Source: Fredinandcohnia onubensis
GTDB taxonomy: Bacteria; Bacillota; Bacilli; Bacillales; Bacillaceae_L
DNA length: 64,000 nt
Assembly (NCBI RefSeq): GCF_031181385.1
Contig: NZ_JAPSKV010000001.1
Location: forward strand, 620,001 to 684,000
Reading direction: 5' to 3'
Shown: positions 15,306 to 24,520 of the stretch, piece by piece
Numbering within the stretch: the stretch's first letter is position 1
Layout of the letters: every line of letters begins with the position of its first letter
Notes under the pieces: model-generated
Databases searched by the model: none
Told to the model about the DNA's origin: nothing
The model's input: the letters and a program-made list of their open reading frames with translations, nothing else
Program-made: the position numbers and the translations under genes

Positions 15306-17159
15306 ATGTTTCGCAAAATTCAAATAATGAATATAACAAGTATAAAGTTTACTTTACTCGTAACGAGTATCCTCTGGTTAAAGACGGTGATTGTTTGTTT
15401 TGTCGGGTTTAATCTTAGCATCCAATCATATTATGATATTTTATTAGTACTTACAAGCTCCATTGGGTCCCTATTATTAGTGATGGGTTTAAGTTTTTAT
15501 TTTCGTGAAAAGGTAAATAGATTCGTGCTGTTTGCACTATTAGTTGTGGGTACTGCCATCCTTTATGCTGATCTTCTTTATTATCGTTTTTATAATGATT
15601 TTGTGACGGTGCCAATCCTATTTCAGTTTGATAATGTTGGTGGATTGAGTGCAAGTACGGTTGAATTGATGAGTCCATGGGATCTCTTTTTGTTAGTTGA
15701 TTTATTTATTGTAGGATGGCTGTTTTTTAAAACAGAGTCCGTCCTTACCGTTCAAAAACAAGATAAGAAGAAGTATATCGCAGTTGCTTCAGGGCTTATA
15801 GCCTTGACGATTTGTTTAGGTTTGGTAAAATCAGTTCATCTTTTTTCGGAGGTCTATGATAGGGAGCAAATGGTGAAATCTCTTGGCCTATTAAATTATC
15901 ATTTATATGATATTGGCTTAGGTCTTGCTGCCCCTCTAGAACGTTTACTTGTTACAGAGGCAGATGCCGTTGCGTTAGAGGAGCATTTGCAGCATAAAGA
16001 TTCCGAGCGAACGGACTTATTCGGAATAGCAAAAGGTAAAAATGTCGTCCTAATCACGTTGGAGTCAACACAGGATTTCGTAATAAACCAAAAAGTTAAT
16101 GGAGAAGAAGTGACACCATTCCTAAATGAGTTGATTAAAGATAGTTTTTATTTTAATCAAATCTATGATCAAACAGCCCAGGGAAAAACATCGGATGCGG
16201 AATTTATGATCGATACAAGTCTATATCCATTATCAAGCGGATCTGTTTTTGTACGAAGACCAGAAAACACGTACTATAGTCTTCCGCATATTTTAAAAGA
16301 GAACAGTAATTACTATGTGGCAGCATTTCACGGGAATGTAAGTACGTTCTGGAATCGGGATGTCATGTACAAATCCCTAGGCTATGATCGATACTTCTCA
16401 ATGGATGATTACTTGGTGACAGAGGAAAACTCAGTAAACTATGGATTGAAAGATATTCCTTTTTTTACACAATCAGTTGAGCATATGAAGAACTTACCTG
16501 AACCGTATTATGCAAAATTCCTTACCTTAACTAATCATTTTCCATATTTATTAGACGAGGAAGATCTGTTTATTGAACCAGCAAATACAGAGGAAGAAGT
16601 AGTGAATCGCTATGTGACAACTGTTCGTTACTTGGATAAATCAATTGAACTATTTTTCGAAGAGTTAAAAGCAGAAGGATTGTACGAAGATACAGTGTTT
16701 GTGCTTGTAGGCGACCACTATGGTATTTCTGAGAAATATGAGCAAGGCCTAAATGAGTTACTTGGTCAAGAGGATTCGATTGTCAATCAAGTAAAAAATA
16801 AACAAATCCCACTCATTATTCATGTACCTGGCCAAGAAGGGGAAACAATTACCACACAAGGTGGAGAAATAGACATACGCCCTACTTTACTCCATCTCCT
16901 CGGTATAAACATTGATAATCGGTATTCATTTGGACATAATCTTTTCACAAGGGATAGCGACCATCCTGTTATTTTTCGTGATGGTGGTTTTATAACCGAA
17001 AATTACTTATATAAGGATGGCGTTTGTTATAGCAATCAAGATGGACTATCTGTAGATAACCAGAAATGTGATTCTTATTTAGACGTGGTACGAGAGGAGC
17101 TAACATTATCGGATAGCATCATTTTCGGTGATGTATTACGATTTATGGTTGAAGAATAA
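15306..17159 (+). CDS. Lipoteichoic acid synthase-like sulfatase-fold protein
   Basis: A 617-aa polyglycerolphosphate (LTA) synthase family protein. Five N-terminal membrane segments span about residues 10-180, followed by an extracellular sulfatase-fold domain. Metal and catalytic residues are visible: Glu253 in LITLESTQ, the nucleophilic Thr295 in QGKTSDAEF, and VGDHYGIS. LtaS-type enzymes transfer glycerol phosphate from phosphatidylglycerol; related enzymes (YfnI, YqgS, YvgJ) are LTA synthases or primases. Which paralogue this is cannot be decided here. It is monocistronic, with a weak RBS (GTGGAGAGGGA). Confidence 0.9.
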   Translation: MFRKIQIMNITSIKFTLLVTSILWLKTVIVCFVGFNLSIQSYYDILLVLTSSIGSLLLVMGLSFYFREKVNRFVLFALLVVGTAILYADLLYYRFYNDFVTVPILFQFDNVGGLSASTVELMSPWDLFLLVDLFIVGWLFFKTESVLTVQKQDKKKYIAVASGLIALTICLGLVKSVHLFSEVYDREQMVKSLGLLNYHLYDIGLGLAAPLERLLVTEADAVALEEHLQHKDSERTDLFGIAKGKNVVLITLESTQDFVINQKVNGEEVTPFLNELIKDSFYFNQIYDQTAQGKTSDAEFMIDTSLYPLSSGSVFVRRPENTYYSLPHILKENSNYYVAAFHGNVSTFWNRDVMYKSLGYDRYFSMDDYLVTEENSVNYGLKDIPFFTQSVEHMKNLPEPYYAKFLTLTNHFPYLLDEEDLFIEPANTEEEVVNRYVTTVRYLDKSIELFFEELKAEGLYEDTVFVLVGDHYGISEKYEQGLNELLGQEDSIVNQVKNKQIPLIIHVPGQEGETITTQGGEIDIRPTLLHLLGINIDNRYSFGHNLFTRDSDHPVIFRDGGFITENYLYKDGVCYSNQDGLSVDNQKCDSYLDVVREELTLSDSIIFGDVLRFMVEE

Positions 17160-17171
17160 AGGAAGGCAAAT

Positions 17172-17203
17172 GAGGTGTCAAATGTGTTTGACACCTCGTT
17201 TGG
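17172..17203 (+). terminator. Perfect hairpin after the LTA synthase gene
   Basis: GAGGTGTCAAA (17172-17182) pairs perfectly with TTTGACACCTC (17187-17197), with a 4-nt loop and a short GTTT tail. It lies 12 bp after the stop codon. It could terminate weakly or be a separate palindromic repeat. Confidence 0.55.
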
Positions 17204-17298
17204 CACGTAGATTAAAGTTTAATAAAGGAGACTAGTGATAGGGTAGTTTCTTTAAGCTTTTAGTAATGAATTCGCGTTTAAGAATTGGGGGGACGAAA

Positions 17299-18177
17299 AT
17301 GAAAATGAATTATTCAATTGTTGATGTATTTTCAACAGGAAAATATACAGGGAATCCACTTGCGGTTTTTAAAAACGCTGGAAATCTTTCTGCTCGGAAA
17401 ATGCAACAAATCGCAAAAGAAGTTAATTACTCTGAAACTACGTTTATCCTGTCTGATTTGATAAATGACGGTGGTTATGATGTTCGAATTTTTACACCGA
17501 ATGAAGAGATTCCTTTTGCTGGACATCCAACTTTAGGTACTGCTTTTATCATTCAAAAGGAAATAGTAGAGGAACCGTTGGAAACACTGTTTCTAAATTA
17601 TAAAGTTGGACAAATTCCAGTTTCATTTAATGACCAAGAAAAAGTTCTATGGATGAAACAAAATGAACCTACCTTTGGTCAGGTTTTAGATAGAAAAATA
17701 GTATCGGATGTTTTAAACATAGGTAGTGAATACATAGACGATCGGTTTCCAATCCAAGAGGTTTCGACGGGGCTGTCGGCTATCATTGTCCCCTTAAAGT
17801 CGTTAGAGGCAGTAAAGAAAGCAAATATAAATAGAGAAAAGTATTTTAAACTAATTGAACATTTGGAAGCAAAAGCAATTCTGGTTTTTTCACCTGAAGC
17901 CTATAACGCCGAAAATGATTTAAATGTTCGAGACTTTGCAGATTACTATGGCATTCCTGAGGATGCCGCTACTGGAAGTTCTAATGGATGTTTAGCTGCA
18001 TATCTAGTGAAATATAAGTACTTGAATAAGAGTGAAATTAACATTCGTGTAGAACAGGGATACGAAATGGGAAGACCTTCTTTATTATTTCTTAAGGCAG
18101 TTGAGCGCAACGATAAAATTAACGTTTGCGTAGGAGGTAAAGTCGTAAAAATAGCTCAAGGTGAATGGTTCCTATAA
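17299..18177 (+). CDS. PhzF family isomerase-like protein
   Basis: A 292-aa PhzF/diaminopimelate-epimerase-fold protein. Conserved parts are YSIVDVFSTGKYTGNPLAVF at the N-terminus, the glutamate of NYSETTF, RIFTPNEEIPFAGHPTLGTA in the first half and DAATGSSNGCLAAYL in the second. An in-frame ATG occurs at 17266, but the ATG at 17299 has GGGGGGA at proper spacing and is preferred. PhzF itself isomerises a phenazine precursor; most Bacillus homologues have unknown roles. Confidence 0.88.
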   Translation: MKMNYSIVDVFSTGKYTGNPLAVFKNAGNLSARKMQQIAKEVNYSETTFILSDLINDGGYDVRIFTPNEEIPFAGHPTLGTAFIIQKEIVEEPLETLFLNYKVGQIPVSFNDQEKVLWMKQNEPTFGQVLDRKIVSDVLNIGSEYIDDRFPIQEVSTGLSAIIVPLKSLEAVKKANINREKYFKLIEHLEAKAILVFSPEAYNAENDLNVRDFADYYGIPEDAATGSSNGCLAAYLVKYKYLNKSEINIRVEQGYEMGRPSLLFLKAVERNDKINVCVGGKVVKIAQGEWFL

Positions 18178-18305
18178 TGCTTATCAAAAATATGTGGAAA
18201 TGTTTGTGTACGGAAGTTGCTTTAATAATTGTATAAGAATATTATAATTGGCCAAACGGGAATACTTAACTTAAGTTTTTAAAAGACTTAAGGAGTGGGT
18301 TTGAA

Positions 18306-19025
18306 GTGATGCAGACGGTAAAAGAGATTCTGTTAGTTTACGGAAGAATCATAACCATACTCCCACTATTATTGTTTGTGACTCTGTTTATGGGCAAAAG
18401 ATCGATAGGGGAATTACCGGTTTTTGATTTTTTAGTCATCATCACTCTTGGATCTGTAGTCGGTGCAGATATTGCTGACCCGAAAGTTGAACATATACAT
18501 ACAGCTTTTGCTGTAGTTGGCGTAGCACTTTTACAAAGACTCATAACCAATCTCATTCTTAGAAACAAAAAGATTGGTAAAGCCTTAACCTTTGAGCCAA
18601 CCATTGTCATTTTGGATGGAATTTTCAAAGTGGAGAATTTGCGTAAAATCCATTATTCCTTAGATAATGTATTACAGATGCTTCGAGAAAAAGAAGTTTT
18701 CAATGTATCGGATGTTCAGGTAGGAATTGTAGAAGCGAACGGAAGGATATCAGTTTATAAAAAGTCAAATAAAGCATCTGTGTTACGTGAAGACCTAGGG
18801 GTACAAAGTAAACAAGATAAGTTACCTTACCCAGTCATTATCGAAGGGAAAGTTGACCATCATACTTTACATGAACTTGGTACGAATGAAACCTGGCTTA
18901 AGGAACAACTTCAAGGGAGGGGTATTAACAAGACTGACGAGGTTTTCTTTGCATCCCTAACCTCAGACTTAAAGCTACACCTTTCACCCGTTAATACTGA
19001 TACACCCAATTCTATTAAGCACTAG
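18306..19025 (+). CDS. DUF421 membrane protein (YetF-like)
   Basis: A 239-aa YetF/YdfR/YkjA-type membrane protein. Three N-terminal membrane helices include the signature FMGKRSIGELPVFDF, followed by a cytoplasmic YetF domain. Related proteins in Bacillus are spore- or envelope-associated, with no established activity. The GTG at 18306 and ATG at 18309 are both possible after AAGGAG. A long inverted repeat lies at 19047-19087. Confidence 0.88.
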   Translation: MMQTVKEILLVYGRIITILPLLLFVTLFMGKRSIGELPVFDFLVIITLGSVVGADIADPKVEHIHTAFAVVGVALLQRLITNLILRNKKIGKALTFEPTIVILDGIFKVENLRKIHYSLDNVLQMLREKEVFNVSDVQVGIVEANGRISVYKKSNKASVLREDLGVQSKQDKLPYPVIIEGKVDHHTLHELGTNETWLKEQLQGRGINKTDEVFFASLTSDLKLHLSPVNTDTPNSIKH

Positions 19026-19046
19026 AGGCATATGTTTCGCTGATAT

Positions 19047-19087
19047 AAAGCTATACCAAGATATCAAGTCTATCTATGTATAGCTTT
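19047..19087. other. Imperfect long inverted repeat
   Basis: AAAGCTATAC (19047-19056) and GTATAGCTTT (19078-19087) are perfect complements around a 21-nt loop. CATATG palindromes lie on either side. There is no T run, so it is not a clear terminator. It sits 21 bp after the DUF421 stop. Confidence 0.6.
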
Positions 19088-19289
19088 AGCCATATGGTCG
19101 TAAGTAAAATGTAGCAGTAAAGTATTCCTATACTATAAATTCCTTTATTGAATTGTAAAAAAACGTAAGGAAAAAGGACGAATTTTGTTAACTTAATCTA
19201 TATCTAGCTATAATTATATCTATATACTAGATTTACATCTCTTTTCTAGAATGTATTTGAATACATATTTTAGATAGGAGATGGAGCAA

Positions 19290-20120
19290 ATGAGCAAAAA
19301 AATTTTAATTGGTACAGGGGTGGCCTTTTCGTTATTATTCAGCCCGTTCAATCAGGTGCTTGCAGAAGAACCAACCGTAGGCGAAAGAAAACAGGTAGAT
19401 AATGTGGCACACCGTGGTGCAACTGCTTATGCACCAGAAAATACGATTGCTGGTTTTGATCTGGCAGTTGATATGAAAGCCGATTATATTGAAATCGATG
19501 TTCAAAGAAGTAAAGATGGTGAATTAGTATTGATCCATGACACAACAGTGGATCGTACAACTGATGGGACTGGAAAAGTAGGCAACTTAACATTTGAGCA
19601 GCTTCGAAGTCTTGATGCGGGAAGTTGGAAAGGTGCACAATTTGCAGGTGAACAAATCCCGACATTTGAAGAGATTTTGGATCGTTATCATGGGAAAGTT
19701 GGAATTTTAATAGAATTAAAGGCTCCAGAGCTATACCCCGGTATTGAAGAACAAGTGGCAGAAGCATTAAAAGAACGAAATCTCGATAAACCGCAAAATG
19801 AAAAAATCATTATTCAATCTTTTAATTTCGAATCAATGAAAAAAATGGACCAGCTTCTTCCTAAAGTTCCAATCGGTGTATTAACTTCCAACCGCGCTCA
19901 TACAACGCCGGAGGCTTTACAAGAATTTGCAACATATGCGGATTGGTTTAACCCGAGCTATGGAATTGTGACAGAAGAATTAGTGAATCAAGTTCACTCT
20001 CTTGATATGCAAATTGGATCATGGACGGTACGTAGTCAAGAAGCAGCAGACTTTCTATTCGAAATGGGAGTTGACGCGATTATTTCTGATTATCCGGATT
20101 ATGTAGATCCTAGAAACTAA
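19290..20120 (+). CDS. Secreted glycerophosphodiester phosphodiesterase
   Basis: A 276-aa GDPD of the GlpQ/UgpQ type that hydrolyses glycerophosphodiesters to glycerol-3-phosphate. A signal peptide (about 1-26, cleavage near NQVLA-EE) shows export. Active-site signatures are VAHRGATAYAPENT, YIEIDVQRSKDG and LIHDTTVDRTTDGTG. The ATG at 19281 is too close to its RBS; the ATG at 19290 fits AGGAGATGGAG better. It may scavenge phosphate from lipids or teichoic acid, linking it to the phosphate genes later in the window. A terminator follows. Confidence 0.92.
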   Translation: MSKKILIGTGVAFSLLFSPFNQVLAEEPTVGERKQVDNVAHRGATAYAPENTIAGFDLAVDMKADYIEIDVQRSKDGELVLIHDTTVDRTTDGTGKVGNLTFEQLRSLDAGSWKGAQFAGEQIPTFEEILDRYHGKVGILIELKAPELYPGIEEQVAEALKERNLDKPQNEKIIIQSFNFESMKKMDQLLPKVPIGVLTSNRAHTTPEALQEFATYADWFNPSYGIVTEELVNQVHSLDMQIGSWTVRSQEAADFLFEMGVDAIISDYPDYVDPRN

Positions 20121-20142
20121 TATTCTTATAAAAATGTTTAAG

Positions 20143-20170
20143 AAAAGGGGTAGCAGCTACTCCTTTTTTT
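20143..20170 (+). terminator. Rho-independent terminator
   Basis: An 11-bp stem (20143-20153 with 20157-20167) with a 3-nt loop is followed by a T run. Confidence 0.9.
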
Positions 20171-20353
20171 GTTTTGATCTTTGATGTTAGTTTTTAAATA
20201 TTAAGGTTTAAAAGCCGTAAGATGATAGATTCAACTTTTCATAATTTTGTCTAAACGAGCAGACTAATTTAAAGCAAAAATGCCAAAATTAGTATAAAGT
20301 TATCTCATGAAGTTTTTTTACGAGGCGGGAAACATGAAAATAGCAGGGGGATC

Positions 20354-20698
20354 ATGATGATTAATTACAATGGAAAAAGATTTGTTTCAATCGCCAACAC
20401 TAAAAATGGAGAAGTCTCTTCAAAGACTTTTTTTGATTATGAACAAGAAGGGAATATTCTTTCTGCTTCTTATAGTGGTGGCGAAATTGTAAAAGGTTCT
20501 CTAATCGGTATAGTTGAGGAAAATGGTTGTTTGAATTTTAGATATAACCATGTAAATACAAGTAATGAGATAAGGGGAGGACAATGTTATTCAACTCCCG
20601 AATTACTTCCAGACGGTAGAATTAGACTGCATGAGAGTTGGAAATGGCTAGATAGTGAACAAAAAGAAGGGAAATCTACAATCGAAGAAGTAATCTAG
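20354..20698 (+). CDS. Small beta-barrel-like hypothetical protein
   Basis: A 114-aa soluble protein of a family often labelled n-acetylglutamate synthase in databases, a name I consider unreliable. The sequence has repeated short beta strands ([45 protein letters not shown]), consistent with a small lipocalin-like barrel. RBS AGGGGG. Two adjacent ATGs (20354 and 20357) are possible. Function unknown. Confidence 0.7.
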   Translation: MMINYNGKRFVSIANTKNGEVSSKTFFDYEQEGNILSASYSGGEIVKGSLIGIVEENGCLNFRYNHVNTSNEIRGGQCYSTPELLPDGRIRLHESWKWLDSEQKEGKSTIEEVI

Positions 20699-20769
20699 AA
20701 CACTATTCGTCATTATCAATTGACGGCTACACAGGGTTACTTTGTTTGAAAAATACGAAATAACATAAG

Positions 20770-20805
20770 AAGACTAGGGAATAGAACCTAGTCTTTAACC
20801 CTTTT
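20770..20805. terminator. Hairpin between convergent genes
   Basis: AAGACTAGG (20770-20778) pairs perfectly with CCTAGTCTT (20787-20795). It lies between two convergent genes and probably serves both directions, though the T runs are short. Confidence 0.6.
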
Positions 20806-20821
20806 TTGTCTGTTCTTTTTC

Positions 20822-21583
20822 TTAAAATGAGTAAGATTCGCCATCATTAGGCACTAACACATTAGAAGCCATTCCTTTTTCTTTGGCGAAGCTCTTTAAT
20901 TCTTCTCTTGACAATGCCCAATGGTTTACAGCTTCCATGTGAACAGAAATAATTTTTGCATGAGGAGCAGCTTTATGAACTTCATGGACATCCGCTTTTC
21001 CCATTACGAGAGAGCCACCTTCATTGAATTGGTTATCTCCGGCATTGACCACAACAACTTCCGGTTTATGTGTGTCGATTACTTCTTGAACAGCATCGTA
21101 CCATACCGTATCTCCAGCTACATATAATGTTTTCTCTGTTTGGTGTTTGAAAACTACTCCACATACTTGACCAGCAAGCTTTAGGATTTCTCCTCTTCCG
21201 TGCTCACCTTTTGTTTTAATCAATTGAATTTCTTCAAAGACAGTATCCTCTTGCAAAACTTCTACATTTTCGAACCCAGCTTTTCGAATTTCTGTCGCAT
21301 CTTCTTCATTTTGTGAAAATATCTGGATTTCTTTAGGTAATGCTTGTATTGCAGCTTCATCCCAATGGTCTAAATGCAGATGAGTAACAATGACTGCATC
21401 AATATCTTTTATAATCTTGTCAATGGATATTGGTAAGCTTACCAAGGGATTGTTTTGATCTTGTCGTGGTGAATTTGGGAAGGGTGGGTAAGTTCCTTTT
21501 TCTGCTAACATCGGGTCTACTAAAAACGTCTTCCCTGCATATTCAATGACAAGTGTTGCATTGCGAATTTGTTGTATATTCAT
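20822..21583 (-). CDS. MBL-fold metal-dependent hydrolase
   Basis: A 253-aa metallo-beta-lactamase-fold hydrolase. The zinc motif is VTHLHLDHWD near residue 72, with further ligands in YVAGDTVWYD and ISVHMEAVNHW. It resembles UPF0173/UlaG-like hydrolases but the substrate is unknown. It diverges from the Lrp-type regulator at 21714, which is likely to control it. RBS AAGGAGTT precedes the ATG on the minus strand. Confidence 0.87.
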   Translation of the reverse strand: MNIQQIRNATLVIEYAGKTFLVDPMLAEKGTYPPFPNSPRQDQNNPLVSLPISIDKIIKDIDAVIVTHLHLDHWDEAAIQALPKEIQIFSQNEEDATEIRKAGFENVEVLQEDTVFEEIQLIKTKGEHGRGEILKLAGQVCGVVFKHQTEKTLYVAGDTVWYDAVQEVIDTHKPEVVVVNAGDNQFNEGGSLVMGKADVHEVHKAAPHAKIISVHMEAVNHWALSREELKSFAKEKGMASNVLVPNDGESYSF

Positions 21584-21713
21584 ATTTCATTAACTCCTTT
21601 TCTTTAAAATTTCCTTTGAACAATGTATATTCTATATTAAGTACCAATGTCGGATACATAACTTAAATAAAGTGTTTTGGCGGTTTTACTTTATTAATGA
21701 AGGAGTTTACTAC

Positions 21714-22124
21714 ATGTTAGATAATACGGATAGAAAAATCCTAGAAGAACTATCGAAGAACAGCCGAATTACAATGAAAGAATTAGGAGAGAAAGTTCAT
21801 TTGTCTGGACCAGCTACTTCAGCAAGAGTGGCAAAATTAGAAGATACCGGGGTTATTGAAGGATATACCATTAAGGTTAATAAAGTAAAAATGGGGTATT
21901 CAGTTCATGCAATGATACATATTTATACTCAAAGTACAAATCATCAACCTTATTTGTCTTTCATCAAACAACACGCTCAATATGTCCTAAACAACTACAA
22001 AGTTAGTGGAGAAAGCTGTTATCTTCTCGAATGTAAATTTCAAACCAATGAAGTACTAGATGAATTTTTGACTAATCTAAGCGACCTAGTAAGCTATAAA
22101 TTATCGATTGTAATCAACAAATAG
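21714..22124 (+). CDS. Lrp/AsnC family regulator
   Basis: A 136-aa feast/famine-type regulator. The N-terminal HTH (LDNTDRKILEELSKNSR, then MKELGEKVHLSGPATSARV) is followed by a RAM-type ligand domain. A longer frame from 21672 lacks an RBS; the ATG at 21714 has GAAGGAG. It is divergent from the MBL hydrolase gene, with 130 bp between starts, so local control is probable. The last base of the stop codon is also the first base of a GGGACA palindrome. Confidence 0.88.
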   Translation: MLDNTDRKILEELSKNSRITMKELGEKVHLSGPATSARVAKLEDTGVIEGYTIKVNKVKMGYSVHAMIHIYTQSTNHQPYLSFIKQHAQYVLNNYKVSGESCYLLECKFQTNEVLDEFLTNLSDLVSYKLSIVINK

Positions 22125-22142
22125 GGACAGGTCCCCTGTCCC
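22124..22142 (-). repeat. GGGACA palindrome, copy A
   Basis: GGGACAGG-TCC-CCTGTCCC forms a perfect 8-bp stem and overlaps the Lrp stop codon by one base. Read on the minus strand it matches the consensus of the other copies, GGGACAGGGGACCTGTCCC. It may double as a terminator. Confidence 0.75.
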
Positions 22143-22169
22143 AGTTTTGGACAATGGACCTGTGTCGAT

Positions 22170-23582
22170 TCATTGAACAATTTCAAAGACTGTTCCTTGG
22201 TTAAAATCGGCCACTTTCGTAGAACCATGAGCGCCTAAGTATAATCTGGTTTGGTTTAGGTTCGTTCCTAAGCTAACGTAATAAGCGGATTGAGTGCCAA
22301 AGTTATAATTGGTTTCAATGAGACTATAATCATTTGGTTTACCATCCGTCCGCACCCTCGTATAAGCTAAGGCCCCTCTGACCGAAGTTTGTGATTCTCC
22401 CTTTCGTGCAAAATCAGTAAATACGACACTTCCTGTTAATGCGGGGATTCCATTCCCCATATAGGCTTGCACGCCTGTTAGCGCAGTTCCACTAAACTTT
22501 TCAGGACGAGTATCTTGATGGTAGTAACTCGTTAAAGGATGTATACGACTCACAGAAGTTTCAATGGTCTCCTTGTAAAATCCCACTATTTTCTCATTCA
22601 AATCCTGATTAGATACACAGTTCTTTATTATAGAAGTAGGCAAATCACCTTCCCATCCTCGCCAACCCAAATTAATTAATTCTCCTTGGTAAGCGGGACT
22701 AGGGGACTCTCTGTGTCCCACAAGTTGCGTAACCGGTATTGGTTTGTAGTGAACGAATGAAAAAATGGACTCGACTAATTCCTGTCCAACATTTCCCACA
22801 TATTTAATAAACTGATTATTAATCCTTTGATAGGAAATCCCAGGTATATTGCGGACCCCCTTAGCAATGACCGTAAGTGTTTCCTGAATAGGTATCGGTA
22901 ATTCGTTAAAACGTGTGACGACAGGGGGATTAGAGAGTGTTGTATTTTTACCAATATCGATCTCAATAATTTTCCCCGCGATTTCCATATCATCCTGACT
23001 TAAATTAAACGGATCATAGCCCGACCCACCATCGCCGGTTGTTAAAACAAGTTTCTCTGTTTCTGGTGAAAAGTTTAAGCTGTTAACACCATTATGATTT
23101 GAAAATGGTCTTCTTAGATTAAGTAACGTCCGCCTTTTTTGGGGTTGGCCATTCGGTTGTAATATCCATTCTTCAACAGTATCAATATGATCAAATAGAG
23201 TATCTCGCTTTGTCCATCTAAGGTTTAATGTATTGGGATCACATGGGTTCGGAGTATATGATTCAGAAAGAGCACCTGGACCTTGTGTGCCAGCTGCTGA
23301 ATAGTGAAGATAAAACAAGCCGTTATAATAAAATCCAGGATGAAATGCTAGTCCTAACAATCCTCTCTCATCATATCCACCAGAAGCACCTAGTTTGATG
23401 ATTCGTTGCCGAATATCTAAAAAAGTCCGAATATCACCGTTTCCTATGTAAAAGATTTCTCCGACTTGGGTTGCAATAAATAGCCGTTCAATTGAGTCAC
23501 CCGGAAGAAAAGCTGTTTTTAAAACAGTGGGTAAATTAATCCGTTGTACAATGGGACGTAAACGAACCTTAACGTTTCTCAA
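22170..23582 (-). CDS. PQQ-dependent sugar dehydrogenase-like beta-propeller
   Basis: A 470-aa glucose/sorbosone dehydrogenase-family protein. Propeller motifs include GYDERGLLGLAFHPGF, FSNHNGVNSLNFSPE, TTGDGGSGYDPFN and GWRGWEGDLPTS. These match the soluble quinoprotein dehydrogenase fold, including the His of SNHNG. There is no signal peptide, and it starts at TTG behind AAGGGGTG. Bacillus relatives are not known to make PQQ, so activity would need external cofactor, or the protein has another role. It is convergent with the Lrp gene. Confidence 0.85.
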   Translation of the reverse strand: MRNVKVRLRPIVQRINLPTVLKTAFLPGDSIERLFIATQVGEIFYIGNGDIRTFLDIRQRIIKLGASGGYDERGLLGLAFHPGFYYNGLFYLHYSAAGTQGPGALSESYTPNPCDPNTLNLRWTKRDTLFDHIDTVEEWILQPNGQPQKRRTLLNLRRPFSNHNGVNSLNFSPETEKLVLTTGDGGSGYDPFNLSQDDMEIAGKIIEIDIGKNTTLSNPPVVTRFNELPIPIQETLTVIAKGVRNIPGISYQRINNQFIKYVGNVGQELVESIFSFVHYKPIPVTQLVGHRESPSPAYQGELINLGWRGWEGDLPTSIIKNCVSNQDLNEKIVGFYKETIETSVSRIHPLTSYYHQDTRPEKFSGTALTGVQAYMGNGIPALTGSVVFTDFARKGESQTSVRGALAYTRVRTDGKPNDYSLIETNYNFGTQSAYYVSLGTNLNQTRLYLGAHGSTKVADFNQGTVFEIVQ

Positions 23583-23758
23583 CTAACTTAACACCCCTTC
23601 TAATTTGTTTTTATAAGAATATGAGTTGAACGGTTCTAATAGACCAAGTGAGGCTGCGGATACTTTTTAAGGAGAATATCAAGAAAAGTCCAATTATCAT
23701 GAACAATTTCTAGCATAAACTTCTTTCTTACTGCATTTACCTATTATGGGGGTGTCAC

Positions 23759-24328
23759 ATGCGGTCATTTATTAAAAAAGTAACATCTGGTTTTTGGGCA
23801 GATGAGACAAACCTGTCGATTGACAGTTATTCGAAGACAATGCGGCTTGTAGTTGGTGCTTTATTAGGTTCAGTGGCCGTCATTTTTCAGTCTGCGGGGA
23901 TTTTTACGGGGATTGGTTATATCCTGAGTATGATGAGTACTGGCCCTCTCGTACTGGCTAGCCTTATGTCTCTTAGAATAGGTATGATGACTTATTTCGT
24001 ATCCGCATTTCTATTGGCAATGCTCCAGCCAAGTGAGCTATTGGTATTTGTTTTTACCACAGGCTTATTAGGACTCAGTTTAGGCATTGGTCTTAAGTAT
24101 TTAAAGCGAAGCGTGTTAACGATTCCGTTTGCAGCATTATGTTTGACCCTGGGTATAAGTCTTTTATTATATGTATTTAAGTTTCCAATACTAGGACCAT
24201 CCGTATCAACCCACTTTAATAGTGTGGTAATAGTAGGCACATTTGCCTTCTCCATAGTGTATAGCTGGATTTGGAAGAAAGTAAGTCTTTCCGCTTTTAA
24301 AGTCATCCATAAAATTATTTCTGGATGA
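23759..24328 (+). CDS. Polytopic membrane protein of unknown function
   Basis: A 189-aa protein with five or six hydrophobic segments after a short cytoplasmic N-terminus (FWADETNLSIDSYSKTMR). The arrangement recalls small ECF-type substrate-binding or DUF2232-like membrane proteins, but I cannot name a family. The ATG follows GGGGGTG. A hairpin with T run ends it at 24375-24412. Confidence 0.6.
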   Translation: MRSFIKKVTSGFWADETNLSIDSYSKTMRLVVGALLGSVAVIFQSAGIFTGIGYILSMMSTGPLVLASLMSLRIGMMTYFVSAFLLAMLQPSELLVFVFTTGLLGLSLGIGLKYLKRSVLTIPFAALCLTLGISLLLYVFKFPILGPSVSTHFNSVVIVGTFAFSIVYSWIWKKVSLSAFKVIHKIISG

Positions 24329-24374
24329 TAGGATGTAATTTGAATGAACCAATGTGTTTCCATAAGTACGTAGT

Positions 24375-24412
24375 AGCGTTAATCCAACCCCTATGGATTA
24401 TCGCTATTTTTT
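24375..24412 (+). terminator. Rho-independent terminator upstream of the phn region
   Basis: AGCGTTAATCC (24375-24385) pairs with GGATTATCGCT (24395-24405) with one mismatch, followed by ATTTTTT. It isolates the phn promoter from the preceding gene. Confidence 0.8.
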
Positions 24413-24430
24413 AGTTAGTAACCTATTCCT

Positions 24431-24477
24431 TTTACAAATCTTTCATACAAATTTACATTCTATTAACCTGTTTTACA
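24431..24477 (+). promoter_or_regulatory. PhoP-type box, five hexamers at about 11-bp phasing
   Basis: TTTACA at 24431, TTCATA at 24442, TTTACA at 24452, TTAACC at 24463 and TTTACA at 24472 are spaced 11, 10, 11 and 9 bp. B. subtilis PhoP binds direct repeats of TT(A/C/T)A(C/T)A at 11-bp spacing. A plausible -10, TATTCT, lies at 24489-24494. The box is 44 bp before the first phn cluster gene, so phosphate starvation control is likely. Confidence 0.7.
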
Positions 24478-24520
24478 TGGTATCAAGTTATTCTAAAGAA
24501 AAGCGTAAGGAGGGAATAAC

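Noticed and set aside
17172-17203. Sixth copy of the GGGACA palindrome family
   Set aside because: The hairpin after the LTA synthase gene is GAGGTGTCAAA/TTTGACACCTC, not the GGGACA core. It was kept as a separate hairpin.
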